The notes beneath the pieces were generated by a model. The model was not told where the DNA came from. It ran no database searches and saw only the letters and a list, made by a program, of their open reading frames with translations. The position numbers and the translations under genes are program-made. A stretch of DNA of 40,458 bases from a virus. Where the stretch lies: IMG/VR virus record IMGVR_UViG_3300035698_017478, positions 1 through 40,458 of that record, one strand, 5' to 3'. This document shows, piece by piece, positions 28,812-37,936 of this stretch (position 1 is its first letter; each line of letters opens with the position of its first letter).

Positions 28812-31437
28812 AGACCTTTTCACTCTTATAAATGAACAGATAACAAAGAGGATAGAATATCCTTCTGTTGATATTTATGGTGATGGTCAAAGTAGTAGAA
28901 GTCAAATATTATCGTCTAATATTATGACTAGTTTTTCTTCTACTGATACTATACAGATTACTAATTCATTAATAAAATTACTTAATGAATTAATGCCTTC
29001 TCATATAAAATCAGGATTAACTGTAACTCAAACAGACCCAATATCTAATAAAATTAAAGTTTATGCTGGAGTTGGTAGTGTTGGAGGTAGAGTTTATTAT
29101 TTAAATAAAGATGTAGAAATACAAATACCTTTTGATGATTCAACTTATGTTTTTTTCATTAATTTATATGTAAATGGAATAGAAATATCACGAACACAAG
29201 ATGCTGATAGATTAGTAATTGGTAAAATAGTAGTTCCAAATCCTAGCACTACTAATAGAGTAAAAAATAAAAGAAAAGATAATTATGAAGGTGATGCTTA
29301 TATAGTAAATTTTAAAGAAGCTAAATTTTATAGTGACCAAAACGATAATCTTGAAGAAGATAGTGTTGATATACTTAAAGATTCTATTAGTGAAATATTA
29401 GCAGATACTATTGTAGGAAATATAACTTTAAGTGAAAATCTTAAAATAATAAATACTAGAGGTACATTAGAATTAGATAGTAGTTCAGTTAAAATTAAAG
29501 ATATTGATGGAGATGTAATGGCTAAATTCAATCAATATGGTACATTTTTTTATGATAGTGATGGAGTTGAAGTAGCTAAATTTAGTGTAGATGGAGCTAC
29601 TATTGGTAATATAGATATAACTAAAAGTAGTATTAGAAGTGGTAATTTTGCATCTGGAGCATTAGGTGAAGGTTTTAAAATAGAAGATACTGGAGATGCT
29701 GAATTTAATAATATATTTGCAAGAGGTAAAATTTCTTGTTCCGTATTCGAATATAATACTGTTTCTGCTATGGGAGGTAATTTATTAATATCTCATGATG
29801 CAGATAAATTAAATCAAGATATGACTAGTATCTCAACTACTTTAGTTACTGATGGAGATGTTACTTTTGCATCTGGAGATATTTTGTGGTTAAAAGATGG
29901 TACTAACTCAGAATATATGACAATATCAGGAGTTACAACTGCTACTACTTATACTGTTACTAGAGGTAGTGGAGGTAGTGCTGTTGCTTGGACAAAGGGT
30001 ATTGGTATTATTAATTTAGGTCAATCAGGAGATGGTGGTGTATTTTTAACTGCTTCAGAAACAAATGGTCCTTATATGTCAGTGTTTACTCATGCAGGCA
30101 GTCCTTGGAGTAGTCTTACAACTAAAGTAAGAGTGGGTAATCTTAATGGGTTTTTAGGATATAGTAGTGATAAATATGGTATAGCGATAGGTGAAACAGA
30201 TGCTTATTTAAAATATGATTCTACAAATGGATTAAATATAAAAGGCTCTATTACTGTTACTGGAGGTAATGCATCTGTAACTTTTTATCAAGATGCTGAG
30301 CCAAGTGGTGAAGGTGAAAAAGATGGAGATTTTTGGGTAGATACAAATGATGATGATAAACTATATGTTTATAATTCTGGAACATGGGTATTATCTGCAA
30401 GTTCTGTTGCTATTATATCATTTAGACAATCTGCTATACCTACTGCAAAAAATGCTGGAGATTTATGGATAGATACAGATGATAATAAGCTTTATAGAGC
30501 TACTACTGCGGGAGATGATGAAATTACTGCTGGTGAATGGGAGTTACAAAATGCAGCAATAGCTACTGGCTGGTCACATGCTTCTGATACAACAAAAATA
30601 GATGGTGGAGATATATATGCAGGTTCATCTGTAACTATAGGTTCTGGCGGTCTTTTAAAGATAGGACAAACAGCTTATGATACAGGTACAGGGTTTTGGG
30701 TTGGAGATGATAGTGGAACTTATAAACTATCTATTGGTAATGCTTCAGGGAATAAACTCACTTGGAATGGTAGTACACTTTCTGTTTCAGGAACAATAAA
30801 TTTAGCTAATACAGTATCTACTTCTGGAGCTGGATTATATTTAGGTTCAAATTATATGGGTTATTATGATAGTTCTGCTTGGAAAACATATATGGATAGT
30901 TCTGGTAATTTCTATTTAGGGGGAACTACTGGTAAATTACAATGGAATGGAACTTCTCTTACTGTAAGTGGAGTTATTAATGCAACATCTGGTAATTTTA
31001 CAGGAGGTATAACTCTTGGTAGTGATGCAAATGTAGTTATTGATGGAACTAATAAAGCAATAAAAATATATGGTGCGAATATTGTTATTGAAACAGATGT
31101 AAATGATGTATTAGATTGGATAGAAAATTCTACTACTTATGCTGCAACAATAGACCCAGATACTTATACTCCTGCTGAATTAGCGGCTGAAGTACAAACT
31201 GAAATGAGAGCATTAGGAGATAATGATACTACTGTTACTTATAGTTCAACAACTCGTAAAATTACTATAGCAAATTCTACAATAACAACTTTGACTTTAT
31301 TATTATATTCTGGAACTAATACTTCTCAAACAATAGGTCAAGCTTTAGGTTTTACTGTTACTGCTAATAAAACTGGTGCATTAACTTATGCTGCTGATGA
31401 AGAAGCAGCATTAAGAGTAAAAATGGGATTATTGTAA
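28795..31437 (+). CDS. Tail fibre / host-specificity protein (880 aa)
   Basis: The N-terminal 60 residues probably join the tail tip. A repetitive beta-rich middle (about 200-320) has ALGEGFKIEDTGDAEFNNI, a pattern seen in central tail fibres of siphophages. Two related modules (about 496-540, PSGEGEKDGDFWVDT with NDDDKLYVYNSGTWV; and about 542-590, KNAGDLWIDTDDNKLYRA) are small beta repeats common in fibre proteins. Further repeats (GKLQWNGTSLTVSG type) follow to about 750. The C terminus is beta-rich without a chaperone domain. It would form the host-contacting fibre. Confidence 0.72.
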   Translation: MSSTYKDLFTLINEQITKRIEYPSVDIYGDGQSSRSQILSSNIMTSFSSTDTIQITNSLIKLLNELMPSHIKSGLTVTQTDPISNKIKVYAGVGSVGGRVYYLNKDVEIQIPFDDSTYVFFINLYVNGIEISRTQDADRLVIGKIVVPNPSTTNRVKNKRKDNYEGDAYIVNFKEAKFYSDQNDNLEEDSVDILKDSISEILADTIVGNITLSENLKIINTRGTLELDSSSVKIKDIDGDVMAKFNQYGTFFYDSDGVEVAKFSVDGATIGNIDITKSSIRSGNFASGALGEGFKIEDTGDAEFNNIFARGKISCSVFEYNTVSAMGGNLLISHDADKLNQDMTSISTTLVTDGDVTFASGDILWLKDGTNSEYMTISGVTTATTYTVTRGSGGSAVAWTKGIGIINLGQSGDGGVFLTASETNGPYMSVFTHAGSPWSSLTTKVRVGNLNGFLGYSSDKYGIAIGETDAYLKYDSTNGLNIKGSITVTGGNASVTFYQDAEPSGEGEKDGDFWVDTNDDDKLYVYNSGTWVLSASSVAIISFRQSAIPTAKNAGDLWIDTDDNKLYRATTAGDDEITAGEWELQNAAIATGWSHASDTTKIDGGDIYAGSSVTIGSGGLLKIGQTAYDTGTGFWVGDDSGTYKLSIGNASGNKLTWNGSTLSVSGTINLANTVSTSGAGLYLGSNYMGYYDSSAWKTYMDSSGNFYLGGTTGKLQWNGTSLTVSGVINATSGNFTGGITLGSDANVVIDGTNKAIKIYGANIVIETDVNDVLDWIENSTTYAATIDPDTYTPAELAAEVQTEMRALGDNDTTVTYSSTTRKITIANSTITTLTLLLYSGTNTSQTIGQALGFTVTANKTGALTYAADEEAALRVKMGLL

Positions 31438-31784
31438 TGGCATATGGAATAAAAATGTTTAATGATTTTGGAGTTCTTAATTTAGCTGATGATTCTAAAG
31501 CATTAAGATTACATGATAGTGGAGTAGTTTCCGTTCCTGCAAGAACTGGTACTCTTGCTAGTCCTCCAATTACACCGGGAAGTATTTATGTAAATATAAC
31601 TGCGGTAGATGCTAATGCTATAGTAGAAATTATTGATAGAGATACTACAATCACAGCTGTTAGTCAATTATCTATTGATATTAGACTTGCTACTGTTGTT
31701 AATAATCATTTTACTCAAGTTCTACTTTCAAGCTTTTCTTTATCTGCAAGAATAGTCATGTGGAAGGTATGGGTGCATATATGA
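31437..31784 (+). CDS. Small tail-tip protein (115 aa)
   Basis: TAATG overlap with the fibre stop. The start (MAYGIKMFNDFGVLNL) is like small phage tail-tip proteins that begin with MAYGIKIxN, seen after fibre genes. It is beta-rich with no enzymatic motif. Probably a fibre-tip or accessory protein. Confidence 0.55.
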   Translation: MAYGIKMFNDFGVLNLADDSKALRLHDSGVVSVPARTGTLASPPITPGSIYVNITAVDANAIVEIIDRDTTITAVSQLSIDIRLATVVNNHFTQVLLSSFSLSARIVMWKVWVHI

Positions 31785-32473
31785 GTAATGGAATACAAGT
31801 TAGAAATTCTAGAGGGGAAATAGTTACAGATGGTATTTCAGATATAGGTCAGCATATAGGTGAAAGCGGTGCAAGTATTAATGGATATCAATTTTCTACT
31901 GTGGATATTTCTAGTATTACTAGTTCTTTAAATACTTCAGTTATTCCAAGTGTAACAAGTAATTGGGCAAGTCCTTATTATCGTAGAAATGGTGATAATA
32001 TATATATATATAATCGTTTTTGGTTTAATTTAACACCAGCACCATATGTGAAAATATCTGTTTTAAATGTTGGTAGAGGAGAAGAAAATACTGGTGGGAG
32101 TGTATATGGATTTAAAGTATTTGATGACGGTAATAGTTCAATTATAAACTCAAACTCAAGAACAATGAGATGGGTTGATGGAAGGTCTTATAGTCATGTG
32201 GGTGCCACTGTAGCTGGAACTTATAATAATTGGGTTGTTTGGTCAACTACATATAATATATCAGCTCTTAATTTTAGAGTTCCTCCTTATGTTATTATAT
32301 CTCCATCAAGTTATTCAAATATAACTGATGGAGTTGAATATTGTCGTTATGCTGTTGTATGGTATGTTTCTACATCAACTTTATATATAGGTACTTATTT
32401 ATATCAAAGTAATGGGTTTAGTATAACTATACCTGCTACTGTATATAGAATGTTACTTTTATCATTAGACTAA
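31781..32473 (+). CDS. Tail-tip / receptor-binding-like protein (230 aa)
   Basis: The ATG at 31781 overlaps the preceding TGA (ATGA) and has GGAAGG upstream; the frame is open back to 31760 but that would begin inside the previous gene. The first 20 residues (MSNGIQVRNSRGEIVTDG) resemble the start of the gene before, so both may share a fold for docking. The rest is beta-rich with many aromatic residues (NIYIYNRFWFNLTPAPYV), as in carbohydrate-binding tip domains. Confidence 0.55.
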   Translation: MSNGIQVRNSRGEIVTDGISDIGQHIGESGASINGYQFSTVDISSITSSLNTSVIPSVTSNWASPYYRRNGDNIYIYNRFWFNLTPAPYVKISVLNVGRGEENTGGSVYGFKVFDDGNSSIINSNSRTMRWVDGRSYSHVGATVAGTYNNWVVWSTTYNISALNFRVPPYVIISPSSYSNITDGVEYCRYAVVWYVSTSTLYIGTYLYQSNGFSITIPATVYRMLLLSLD

Positions 32474-32485
32474 TACTATAAAAAT

Positions 32486-32677
32486 ATGAAAAGAATAATA
32501 ATAAAAATTGGAAACGAAAATACATTACTAAAAAGTAATGTTGGGTTTGGAAAAAGTAAAATAAAAGAGAATAAATCAGATAAAAAATTTCCTAACTTTT
32601 CTGATGCTGATGTTGTTACAGATGATTTAACTGAAAGTAAAGACAGTAGTTTTAAAGGAAGAAAAATAAGGAGGTAA
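32486..32677 (+). CDS. Small basic hypothetical protein (63 aa)
   Basis: No clear ribosome site before the ATG, but the frame fills the gap exactly and its stop lies within the next gene's ribosome site (AAGGAGGTAA). The product is Lys-rich and probably disordered. Function unknown. Confidence 0.4.
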   Translation: MKRIIIKIGNENTLLKSNVGFGKSKIKENKSDKKFPNFSDADVVTDDLTESKDSSFKGRKIRR

Positions 32678-32679
32678 CT

Positions 32680-34407
32680 TTGGAACATAATTTGTTTAAG
32701 CCTAAAAGTTTTGAAGAAGGAAAACACGCAGTAGTTGGAAACTGTAATAGTTTTACTATGCAAGAAAGATGGGATGCTGAAACTCCTCTTTTTGCTGATG
32801 AAATATTAAAATATTCCAAAGATACTATACTTGATTATGGTTGTGGTGTTGGTAGATTAGCTAAAGAAATTATTAAACAGAATGATAAAGTTAAAGTAAC
32901 TGGTACTGATGCTTCTGTAGAAATGTTAGAAGAAGCTAAAAAATATGTTGATAGTGATAATTTTAAAGTTTTATTACCAGAAGAATTAGAAGAAAAATTC
33001 TCTTTAATATACTGTGTTTATGTTTTACAACATGTTCCATCAATAGAACTTAGAAATATATTGATGAGAATACATAATAATTTAGAAGATGATGGAAAGT
33101 TTGTTTATTGTTCAAGTGATTATAGAATGTGTATTAGATTTGATAATCAAGGATTTTTTGATGATAGATTTTTAGGTGTAAATATTAGAGAAGAAATTTC
33201 TAGATTTTTTGAGAATCCAGTACCTTTATTTGATAAGGAAATTTTAGGTAGTAATGAAATACTTAATAGAATGATAACTGGTTATGATGGAGGATTACCT
33301 CATCCAGCTTTTGTCTATACTAAAAAGAAAATTAAAAGTTACTTTAATACTATTATTAATAAAGAGAAAGAGGAATTACAATCAGTAGAACTAAAGAAAA
33401 CAAAAAGGTCAACAAAGAATAATTTAGTGTTAATAAATAGGCTTGCTCCTGGAGATTGTTTAGTTATGACTAATGCTATTAGAGATTTACAAACAGCTCA
33501 TCCAAATAAGTATAAAGTTGAAGTTAGAACTCCTTGTCCAGAGATTTTTGCTAATAATCCTTATTTAACTAAATTAGATTATAATGAAGAAACTTATAAT
33601 GAAATAAATAGAACTTTTTCTAAAAGAAGTGGTAATATTAAAGCTGATAATAGTATTATAGAAAATGGTGATATATCTTTTATAGATATGCACTATCCTT
33701 TAATACATCAATCAGGCACTAAAGGTTCTCACTTTTCTGAGGGACATACTTTATTTTTATCAGAAGTTTTAGGTATTGATATACCACAGAAAGATTTAAG
33801 ACCACAATTATTTTTAACTCAACCAGAAAAAGATTGGGTAAATCCAGTTCATACTAAAACAGAATGTAAAGGTAAATATTGGGTAATTAATGCTGGTTCA
33901 AAAGGTGATTATACATTAAAACAATATCCTTATTATCAAGAGGTTGTAAATTTATTGAATAAAAATAATATATCAGTAGTTCAAATTGGACAAAAGAGTC
34001 ATTCTCATGTTAACTTAACAGGTACTTATGATATGTTAGGTAAAACAAATTTAAGAGAACTTTTTAGAGTTATTTATCATGCAGAAGGAGTAATTACTTG
34101 TGTTAGTTTACCAATGCATGTAGCGGCTGCTTTTAATAAGCCATGTGTAGTAGTAGCTGGAGCTAGAGAGGGTACTAGATGGGAATTATATCCAAGTCAT
34201 CAATTTTTATATGTAAATGGTTGTTTACCATGTGCTACTTATGATGGTTGTTGGAGAAGTAAAAGTGAAGAGTGTAATAATAAAATAAACAATGTTCCAA
34301 AATGTATGATGATGATAACACCAGAAGATATATATAATGCAGTAAATAGATATTATCTTGGCGAAATATTAGTAAAAGATAATGTAAGAAAGGAGATGTT
34401 AGTATGA
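32680..34407 (+). CDS. Methyltransferase-GT9 glycosyltransferase fusion (575 aa)
   Basis: TTG start with AAGGAGG 6 bases upstream. Residues 1-220 form a class I SAM methyltransferase: LDYGCGVG (51-58), TGTDASVEMLEEA and LQHVPS. Residues about 250-560 look like glycosyltransferase family 9 (heptosyltransferase-like): RLAPGDCLVMTNAIRDL (about 253-269), INAGSKGDYTLKQYP and the late VISC-type site (ITCVSLPMHVAAA), followed by the C-P-C...C...CM cluster (CLPCATYDGCW near 515, PKCMMMI near 543) typical of some GT9 proteins. It would add and methylate a sugar. The two activities in one chain suggest one glycan is both extended and capped. First gene of the decoration island. Confidence 0.75.
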   Translation: MEHNLFKPKSFEEGKHAVVGNCNSFTMQERWDAETPLFADEILKYSKDTILDYGCGVGRLAKEIIKQNDKVKVTGTDASVEMLEEAKKYVDSDNFKVLLPEELEEKFSLIYCVYVLQHVPSIELRNILMRIHNNLEDDGKFVYCSSDYRMCIRFDNQGFFDDRFLGVNIREEISRFFENPVPLFDKEILGSNEILNRMITGYDGGLPHPAFVYTKKKIKSYFNTIINKEKEELQSVELKKTKRSTKNNLVLINRLAPGDCLVMTNAIRDLQTAHPNKYKVEVRTPCPEIFANNPYLTKLDYNEETYNEINRTFSKRSGNIKADNSIIENGDISFIDMHYPLIHQSGTKGSHFSEGHTLFLSEVLGIDIPQKDLRPQLFLTQPEKDWVNPVHTKTECKGKYWVINAGSKGDYTLKQYPYYQEVVNLLNKNNISVVQIGQKSHSHVNLTGTYDMLGKTNLRELFRVIYHAEGVITCVSLPMHVAAAFNKPCVVVAGAREGTRWELYPSHQFLYVNGCLPCATYDGCWRSKSEECNNKINNVPKCMMMITPEDIYNAVNRYYLGEILVKDNVRKEMLV

Positions 34408-35087
34408 ATTCTTTAGAAAAGTTTAACTTATTAAAATCATGTTTGAAGTTTGATGCAGTTACTAACGCTTCTGTATTTAATACTTTAAGAATACTGAAGG
34501 GAGTTAATAAAGGTGATTTATATCATGAAGCTTATTTGGGTCACTATAAAAAAAGAGGAAATACCTTTGTTGATTACTATCATTTACTTTGGACTATTGG
34601 TTCTATAATAAAACCAAAACAGATTATGGAGATTGGCTGTAGAACAGGTATTTCTATTTGTCAATTATTATCTTCTTATGTTGATTCATTTCCAGAGAGA
34701 ATAATGTTATTTGATTTGTTTGCTGATGAATTTTTATCAGAAGAATTAGTAAGATTAAACTTAAAACAATTGAATATTAATTCTGAAAATATTAAGTTTA
34801 TTGTTGGTGATTCAAAAAAACAAGTACCAAGATATTTTGCAAAAAATAATCTGTTATTTGATTATATACTAGTGGATGGTGACCATAGTAGAGAAACAGC
34901 TAGAATAGATTTAGATAATGTTGTTCCAATGCTTGAAGAAGGTGGTATCATTATTTTTGATGATATTTCTCCTGATGGGTGTGGTTTAATAGATGTATGG
35001 AGTAAATTTACTGAAGATTACCAGAATGATTTTTATTTTGCTAATGATATGAATGGTAAAGGGGTAGGAATAGGAGTTAAGAAATGA
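34404..35087 (+). CDS. Class I SAM methyltransferase (227 aa)
   Basis: ATGA overlap with the preceding gene. QIMEIGCRTG (about 73-82) is the SAM-binding glycine loop, FDLFADEF gives the acidic post-strand-2 region, and LVDGDHS (about 156-162) plus IIIFDDI fit the Methyltransf_24 type. That type often acts on sugars in surface polysaccharide or macrolide synthesis. The target here is not shown. Confidence 0.75.
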   Translation: MNSLEKFNLLKSCLKFDAVTNASVFNTLRILKGVNKGDLYHEAYLGHYKKRGNTFVDYYHLLWTIGSIIKPKQIMEIGCRTGISICQLLSSYVDSFPERIMLFDLFADEFLSEELVRLNLKQLNINSENIKFIVGDSKKQVPRYFAKNNLLFDYILVDGDHSRETARIDLDNVVPMLEEGGIIIFDDISPDGCGLIDVWSKFTEDYQNDFYFANDMNGKGVGIGVKK

Positions 35088-35725
35088 TTGACCATCCAAG
35101 AGATTTAGAATATTTTGAAAAGTATCCTGAACCAGTAATGGAAGCTTTACAGAATATGCATTTTACTAATGTTAATACTACTATAACCTATTATGGACCA
35201 ATGCTTTACTATATTGCTAGAGCTATGGGTGCTGAACAAATACTAGAAATAGGTCATGCAGAAGGATATACTTCATTTTATTTAGCTAATGCTGTAAAAG
35301 ATAATGCTCAAAGATTTGGAATGGCTGGAAATAGGTATCATGGTATTGATATTGTTCAAACAGAAAAAGTTCGTAAACAGTTACAAGAGAAGAACTTGCC
35401 AGTTAATTTAGTTGAAATGGATTCAATGACTTTACCCGGAGAATTTAAAGATATAAAATTTGATATTATTTTTCAAGACGGTAATCATGATAATGAACAT
35501 GTGTTATTTGAATTAGAAACAATGTATTCTCAATTGAAGAGTAATGGTTTATGGATATTTCATGATTCAGCTGGACCCGCTGAAGAAGCTTGGCATAAAA
35601 TAATGGGAATGATTAAAGAAAAAAAATATCAATTTGAATATATAAGACTGTTAGGAATATATGGTATAAGTATTATGAGAAAAATAGAGGGAGTTGACCT
35701 TGAAAAAAGATATTGGACAAACTAA
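35084..35725 (+). CDS. Class I SAM methyltransferase (213 aa)
   Basis: ATGA overlap. QILEIGHAEG (about 52-61), HGIDIVQTEKV and FQDGNHDNEHV (about 131-141) follow the same plan as the gene before, with low direct identity, so it is a related enzyme of different specificity or an old paralogue. Likely modifies a neighbouring position of the same glycan (inference). Confidence 0.75.
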   Translation: MIDHPRDLEYFEKYPEPVMEALQNMHFTNVNTTITYYGPMLYYIARAMGAEQILEIGHAEGYTSFYLANAVKDNAQRFGMAGNRYHGIDIVQTEKVRKQLQEKNLPVNLVEMDSMTLPGEFKDIKFDIIFQDGNHDNEHVLFELETMYSQLKSNGLWIFHDSAGPAEEAWHKIMGMIKEKKYQFEYIRLLGIYGISIMRKIEGVDLEKRYWTN

Positions 35726-36278
35726 TATGATATATACAATTGGAGACAGTCATTGTTGGCATGCATGGTTAAAAGTTCCTAATGTTACAACTCAAACAAT
35801 GGGACCAATGACAATGCACAGTCTTGGTTTAAGTAAGCCTATTTTAGTAGAACATTTACCTAAAGATTCACATATTGTTTTTAGCTGGGGTGAAATAGAT
35901 TGTCGTTGTCATGTTCATAAATATCAACCTTGGAAAGAAACAATAGATATTTTAGTAAAAAACTATATTGATACTATAAGATTAAACGCAGAGATAAATA
36001 AAAATATATTGATTTATAATGTAGTTCCTCCGCCTAAGAGAAAAAATGCTCAAGAAAGTAGTAGCTTTCCGTTCTTAGGAACAGATGAAGAACGATTATC
36101 TTATGTTAAATATATGAATAAATTATTAAGTGAATCAGAGTATCCTTTTATAGATGTTTATGATAAATATTCTGAATCTGATGGATTTCTTAAGATGGAA
36201 TTAAGTGATTATCATGTTCATGTTGAAGATGAAAAATATTTAATTGAATGGATAAATAATAACAGGGAGAAATCATGA
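35700..36278 (+). CDS. SGNH/GDSL-like hydrolase (192 aa)
   Basis: I choose TTG at 35700, which has GAGGGAG 6 bases upstream; an ATG at 35727 would also keep the core. GDSH (15-18) carries the nucleophile Ser, FSWGEIDCRCH lies in the block II/III region, and the late DYHVHV supplies the Asp-His pair. SGNH enzymes add or remove acyl groups on sugars and other molecules. Among the methyl- and glycosyltransferase genes, a sugar O-acyl role is the natural guess. It overlaps the gene before by 26 bases and the next by 4. Confidence 0.65.
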   Translation: MKKDIGQTNMIYTIGDSHCWHAWLKVPNVTTQTMGPMTMHSLGLSKPILVEHLPKDSHIVFSWGEIDCRCHVHKYQPWKETIDILVKNYIDTIRLNAEINKNILIYNVVPPPKRKNAQESSSFPFLGTDEERLSYVKYMNKLLSESEYPFIDVYDKYSESDGFLKMELSDYHVHVEDEKYLIEWINNNREKS

Positions 36279-36817
36279 ATCAATCAGTTGTTATTCAGAA
36301 ATTGTTTAAAGAATATTTCAAAGATAAACTTATTACTGGAATTGAGATAGGGACTAATCGTGCTGATTTAACTCTCGCAATTCTAACAGCTATGCCTCAT
36401 AGCTTTGTATATACTATTGACCCATGGAAGCATGAGAGTGTAGATGATATGCTCCCTGGAGATGAACTATTTGAATCAGGACAACCTCAATCATATCATG
36501 ACCTAAATAGGGAACAGACTAAAAAAAGACTATTAATTCCAGAGTATGAAGATAGAGTAGAAATAATACCTTTAAAAAGTTCAGAAGCAATAGGAAGATT
36601 TACTCCAGATTCTTATGATTTTGTGTGGCTAGATGGAAATCATAGTAAAAGTGCAGTAACATCAGATTTAGAACTATATTACCCTTTAGTAAAGAAAGGT
36701 GGTATTTTTGGTGGACATGATTATTTATGTGTTCATCCATTAACTGAAATTATAAAAGAAAAGTTTGGAGATAGAATTATTACTGGTGATGATTTTACAT
36801 GGTGGGTGATTAAATGA
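36275..36817 (+). CDS. Class I SAM methyltransferase (180 aa)
   Basis: ATGA overlap. GIEIGTNRAD (22-31) binds SAM, YTIDPW follows strand 2, and WLDGNHS (118-124) with GGIFGGHDY marks the Methyltransf_24-like type. It is the shortest of the group and appears complete. Confidence 0.75.
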   Translation: MNQSVVIQKLFKEYFKDKLITGIEIGTNRADLTLAILTAMPHSFVYTIDPWKHESVDDMLPGDELFESGQPQSYHDLNREQTKKRLLIPEYEDRVEIIPLKSSEAIGRFTPDSYDFVWLDGNHSKSAVTSDLELYYPLVKKGGIFGGHDYLCVHPLTEIIKEKFGDRIITGDDFTWWVIK

Positions 36818-37908
36818 GAGAAAAATATGGATTTTTAGCACAGAGAGAAGGAAATAGAAAATTTAAAGAGTTTCCTTTTTGTAATTATACTGTTCCAATT
36901 CGTCAATTTCTACAAAGTCTAGATTTTGATATGCCTAAAATTATTAATCTTACTTATAATGGACCAGTAGTTACTATTGAAAGTGAATGGGTTGAAGGTA
37001 TAGATTTTTTACACTTACAGGATAAGAAAGAATTAACTCTTGATGACTTTTATAAATGGGGAGTTTATATGGCTAAATTACATAGTGTAAAAAATGATGA
37101 AGGACTTTTTGTAGCTTCTCATGATTTACAATATGGTAATGTCATTAGAACTGATGATGGTAAGGTAATGCTTTGTGATTGGACTAAATTATATTATACA
37201 GATTTTCCAGAGGAAGAAATAATAAGATATATTTTGTCACCTTATGCTTTTAAAATAGAACATAAAGATTCTTTTATAAAAGGATATTTAACTCAAAAAG
37301 GTATTACATTAGATGATATTATTCAAAAAACTCTTAACGCTAATTGGGATAATTATCAAGATTTATATTGTAAGGGAGTATTGTTAAGAAGAGGACCTCG
37401 TAGTAATAAAAGGCTTAAATTCTTGCCTAAAGATATGACTGGATTAAAAGTAGTAGATATAGGTTGTTCTTGTGGTATGTTGGCTAGAGAAGCTAAAAGA
37501 TTGGGAGCAAAATATGTATTAGCAATAGATAATCAACATCATACAACACATAATCTTATAGATTTAGTTTCGGTAGTGTCATATGCAGAGAGATTACATC
37601 TAGACTTTACAGCTGGTGATGCTTCAAATAGTTTATTTATAAAGAATAATTCGTTTGATGTTATATTCTTTTGTGCTGTATCTGGACATATTGGAGCGGA
37701 GAAGGAACGATTTGCATATCTTCAAATGTTAAGAACTAAGTGTAAGATAATGTATTTTGAAACTAATTTAGGTGGAAAAGAAGAACCACATAGAAAATTA
37801 TTAGAGAGAGCAGGTTTTAAAGATATAGAATGTTTAGGTGAAAGTGGAGACCCTGACCGTAATGAAAATAATCATTATACCATGTTTAAATGTAAGGGAG
37901 ACCTATAA
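36814..37908 (+). CDS. Kinase-like / methyltransferase fusion (364 aa)
   Basis: ATGA overlap. Residues 1-170 look like a protein-kinase-fold small-molecule or LPS kinase: HDLQYGN (103-109) matches the H-x-D-x(4)-N catalytic loop and CDWTK (121-125) the metal-binding Asp of a DFG-like site. Residues 210-364 are a SAM methyltransferase: VVDIGCSCG (213-221), LAIDNQ, and a late FKDIECLGESG. The N-lobe is short, so phosphate transfer needs testing. Phosphorylation and methylation of one glycan residue by one chain would fit capping of chain growth, as known in O-antigen end modification by WbdD, which also joins a kinase and a methyltransferase. Confidence 0.65.
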   Translation: MREKYGFLAQREGNRKFKEFPFCNYTVPIRQFLQSLDFDMPKIINLTYNGPVVTIESEWVEGIDFLHLQDKKELTLDDFYKWGVYMAKLHSVKNDEGLFVASHDLQYGNVIRTDDGKVMLCDWTKLYYTDFPEEEIIRYILSPYAFKIEHKDSFIKGYLTQKGITLDDIIQKTLNANWDNYQDLYCKGVLLRRGPRSNKRLKFLPKDMTGLKVVDIGCSCGMLAREAKRLGAKYVLAIDNQHHTTHNLIDLVSVVSYAERLHLDFTAGDASNSLFIKNNSFDVIFFCAVSGHIGAEKERFAYLQMLRTKCKIMYFETNLGGKEEPHRKLLERAGFKDIECLGESGDPDRNENNHYTMFKCKGDL

Positions 37909-37936
37909 TGAAACCTATAATGAAACCTATATTGAA
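37901..37936 (+). repeat. Three 12-bp tandem repeats over a start codon
   Basis: ACCTATAATGAA occurs at 37901 and 37913 and, with one change, at 37925. The first two copies each hold an ATG in the same frame, so the next gene has a duplicated start (MKPIMKPI). Confidence 0.85.

Noticed and set aside
32476-32763. Minus-strand frame of 95 codons
   Set aside because: Against the operon direction, no ribosome site, and overlaps the well-supported start at 32680.
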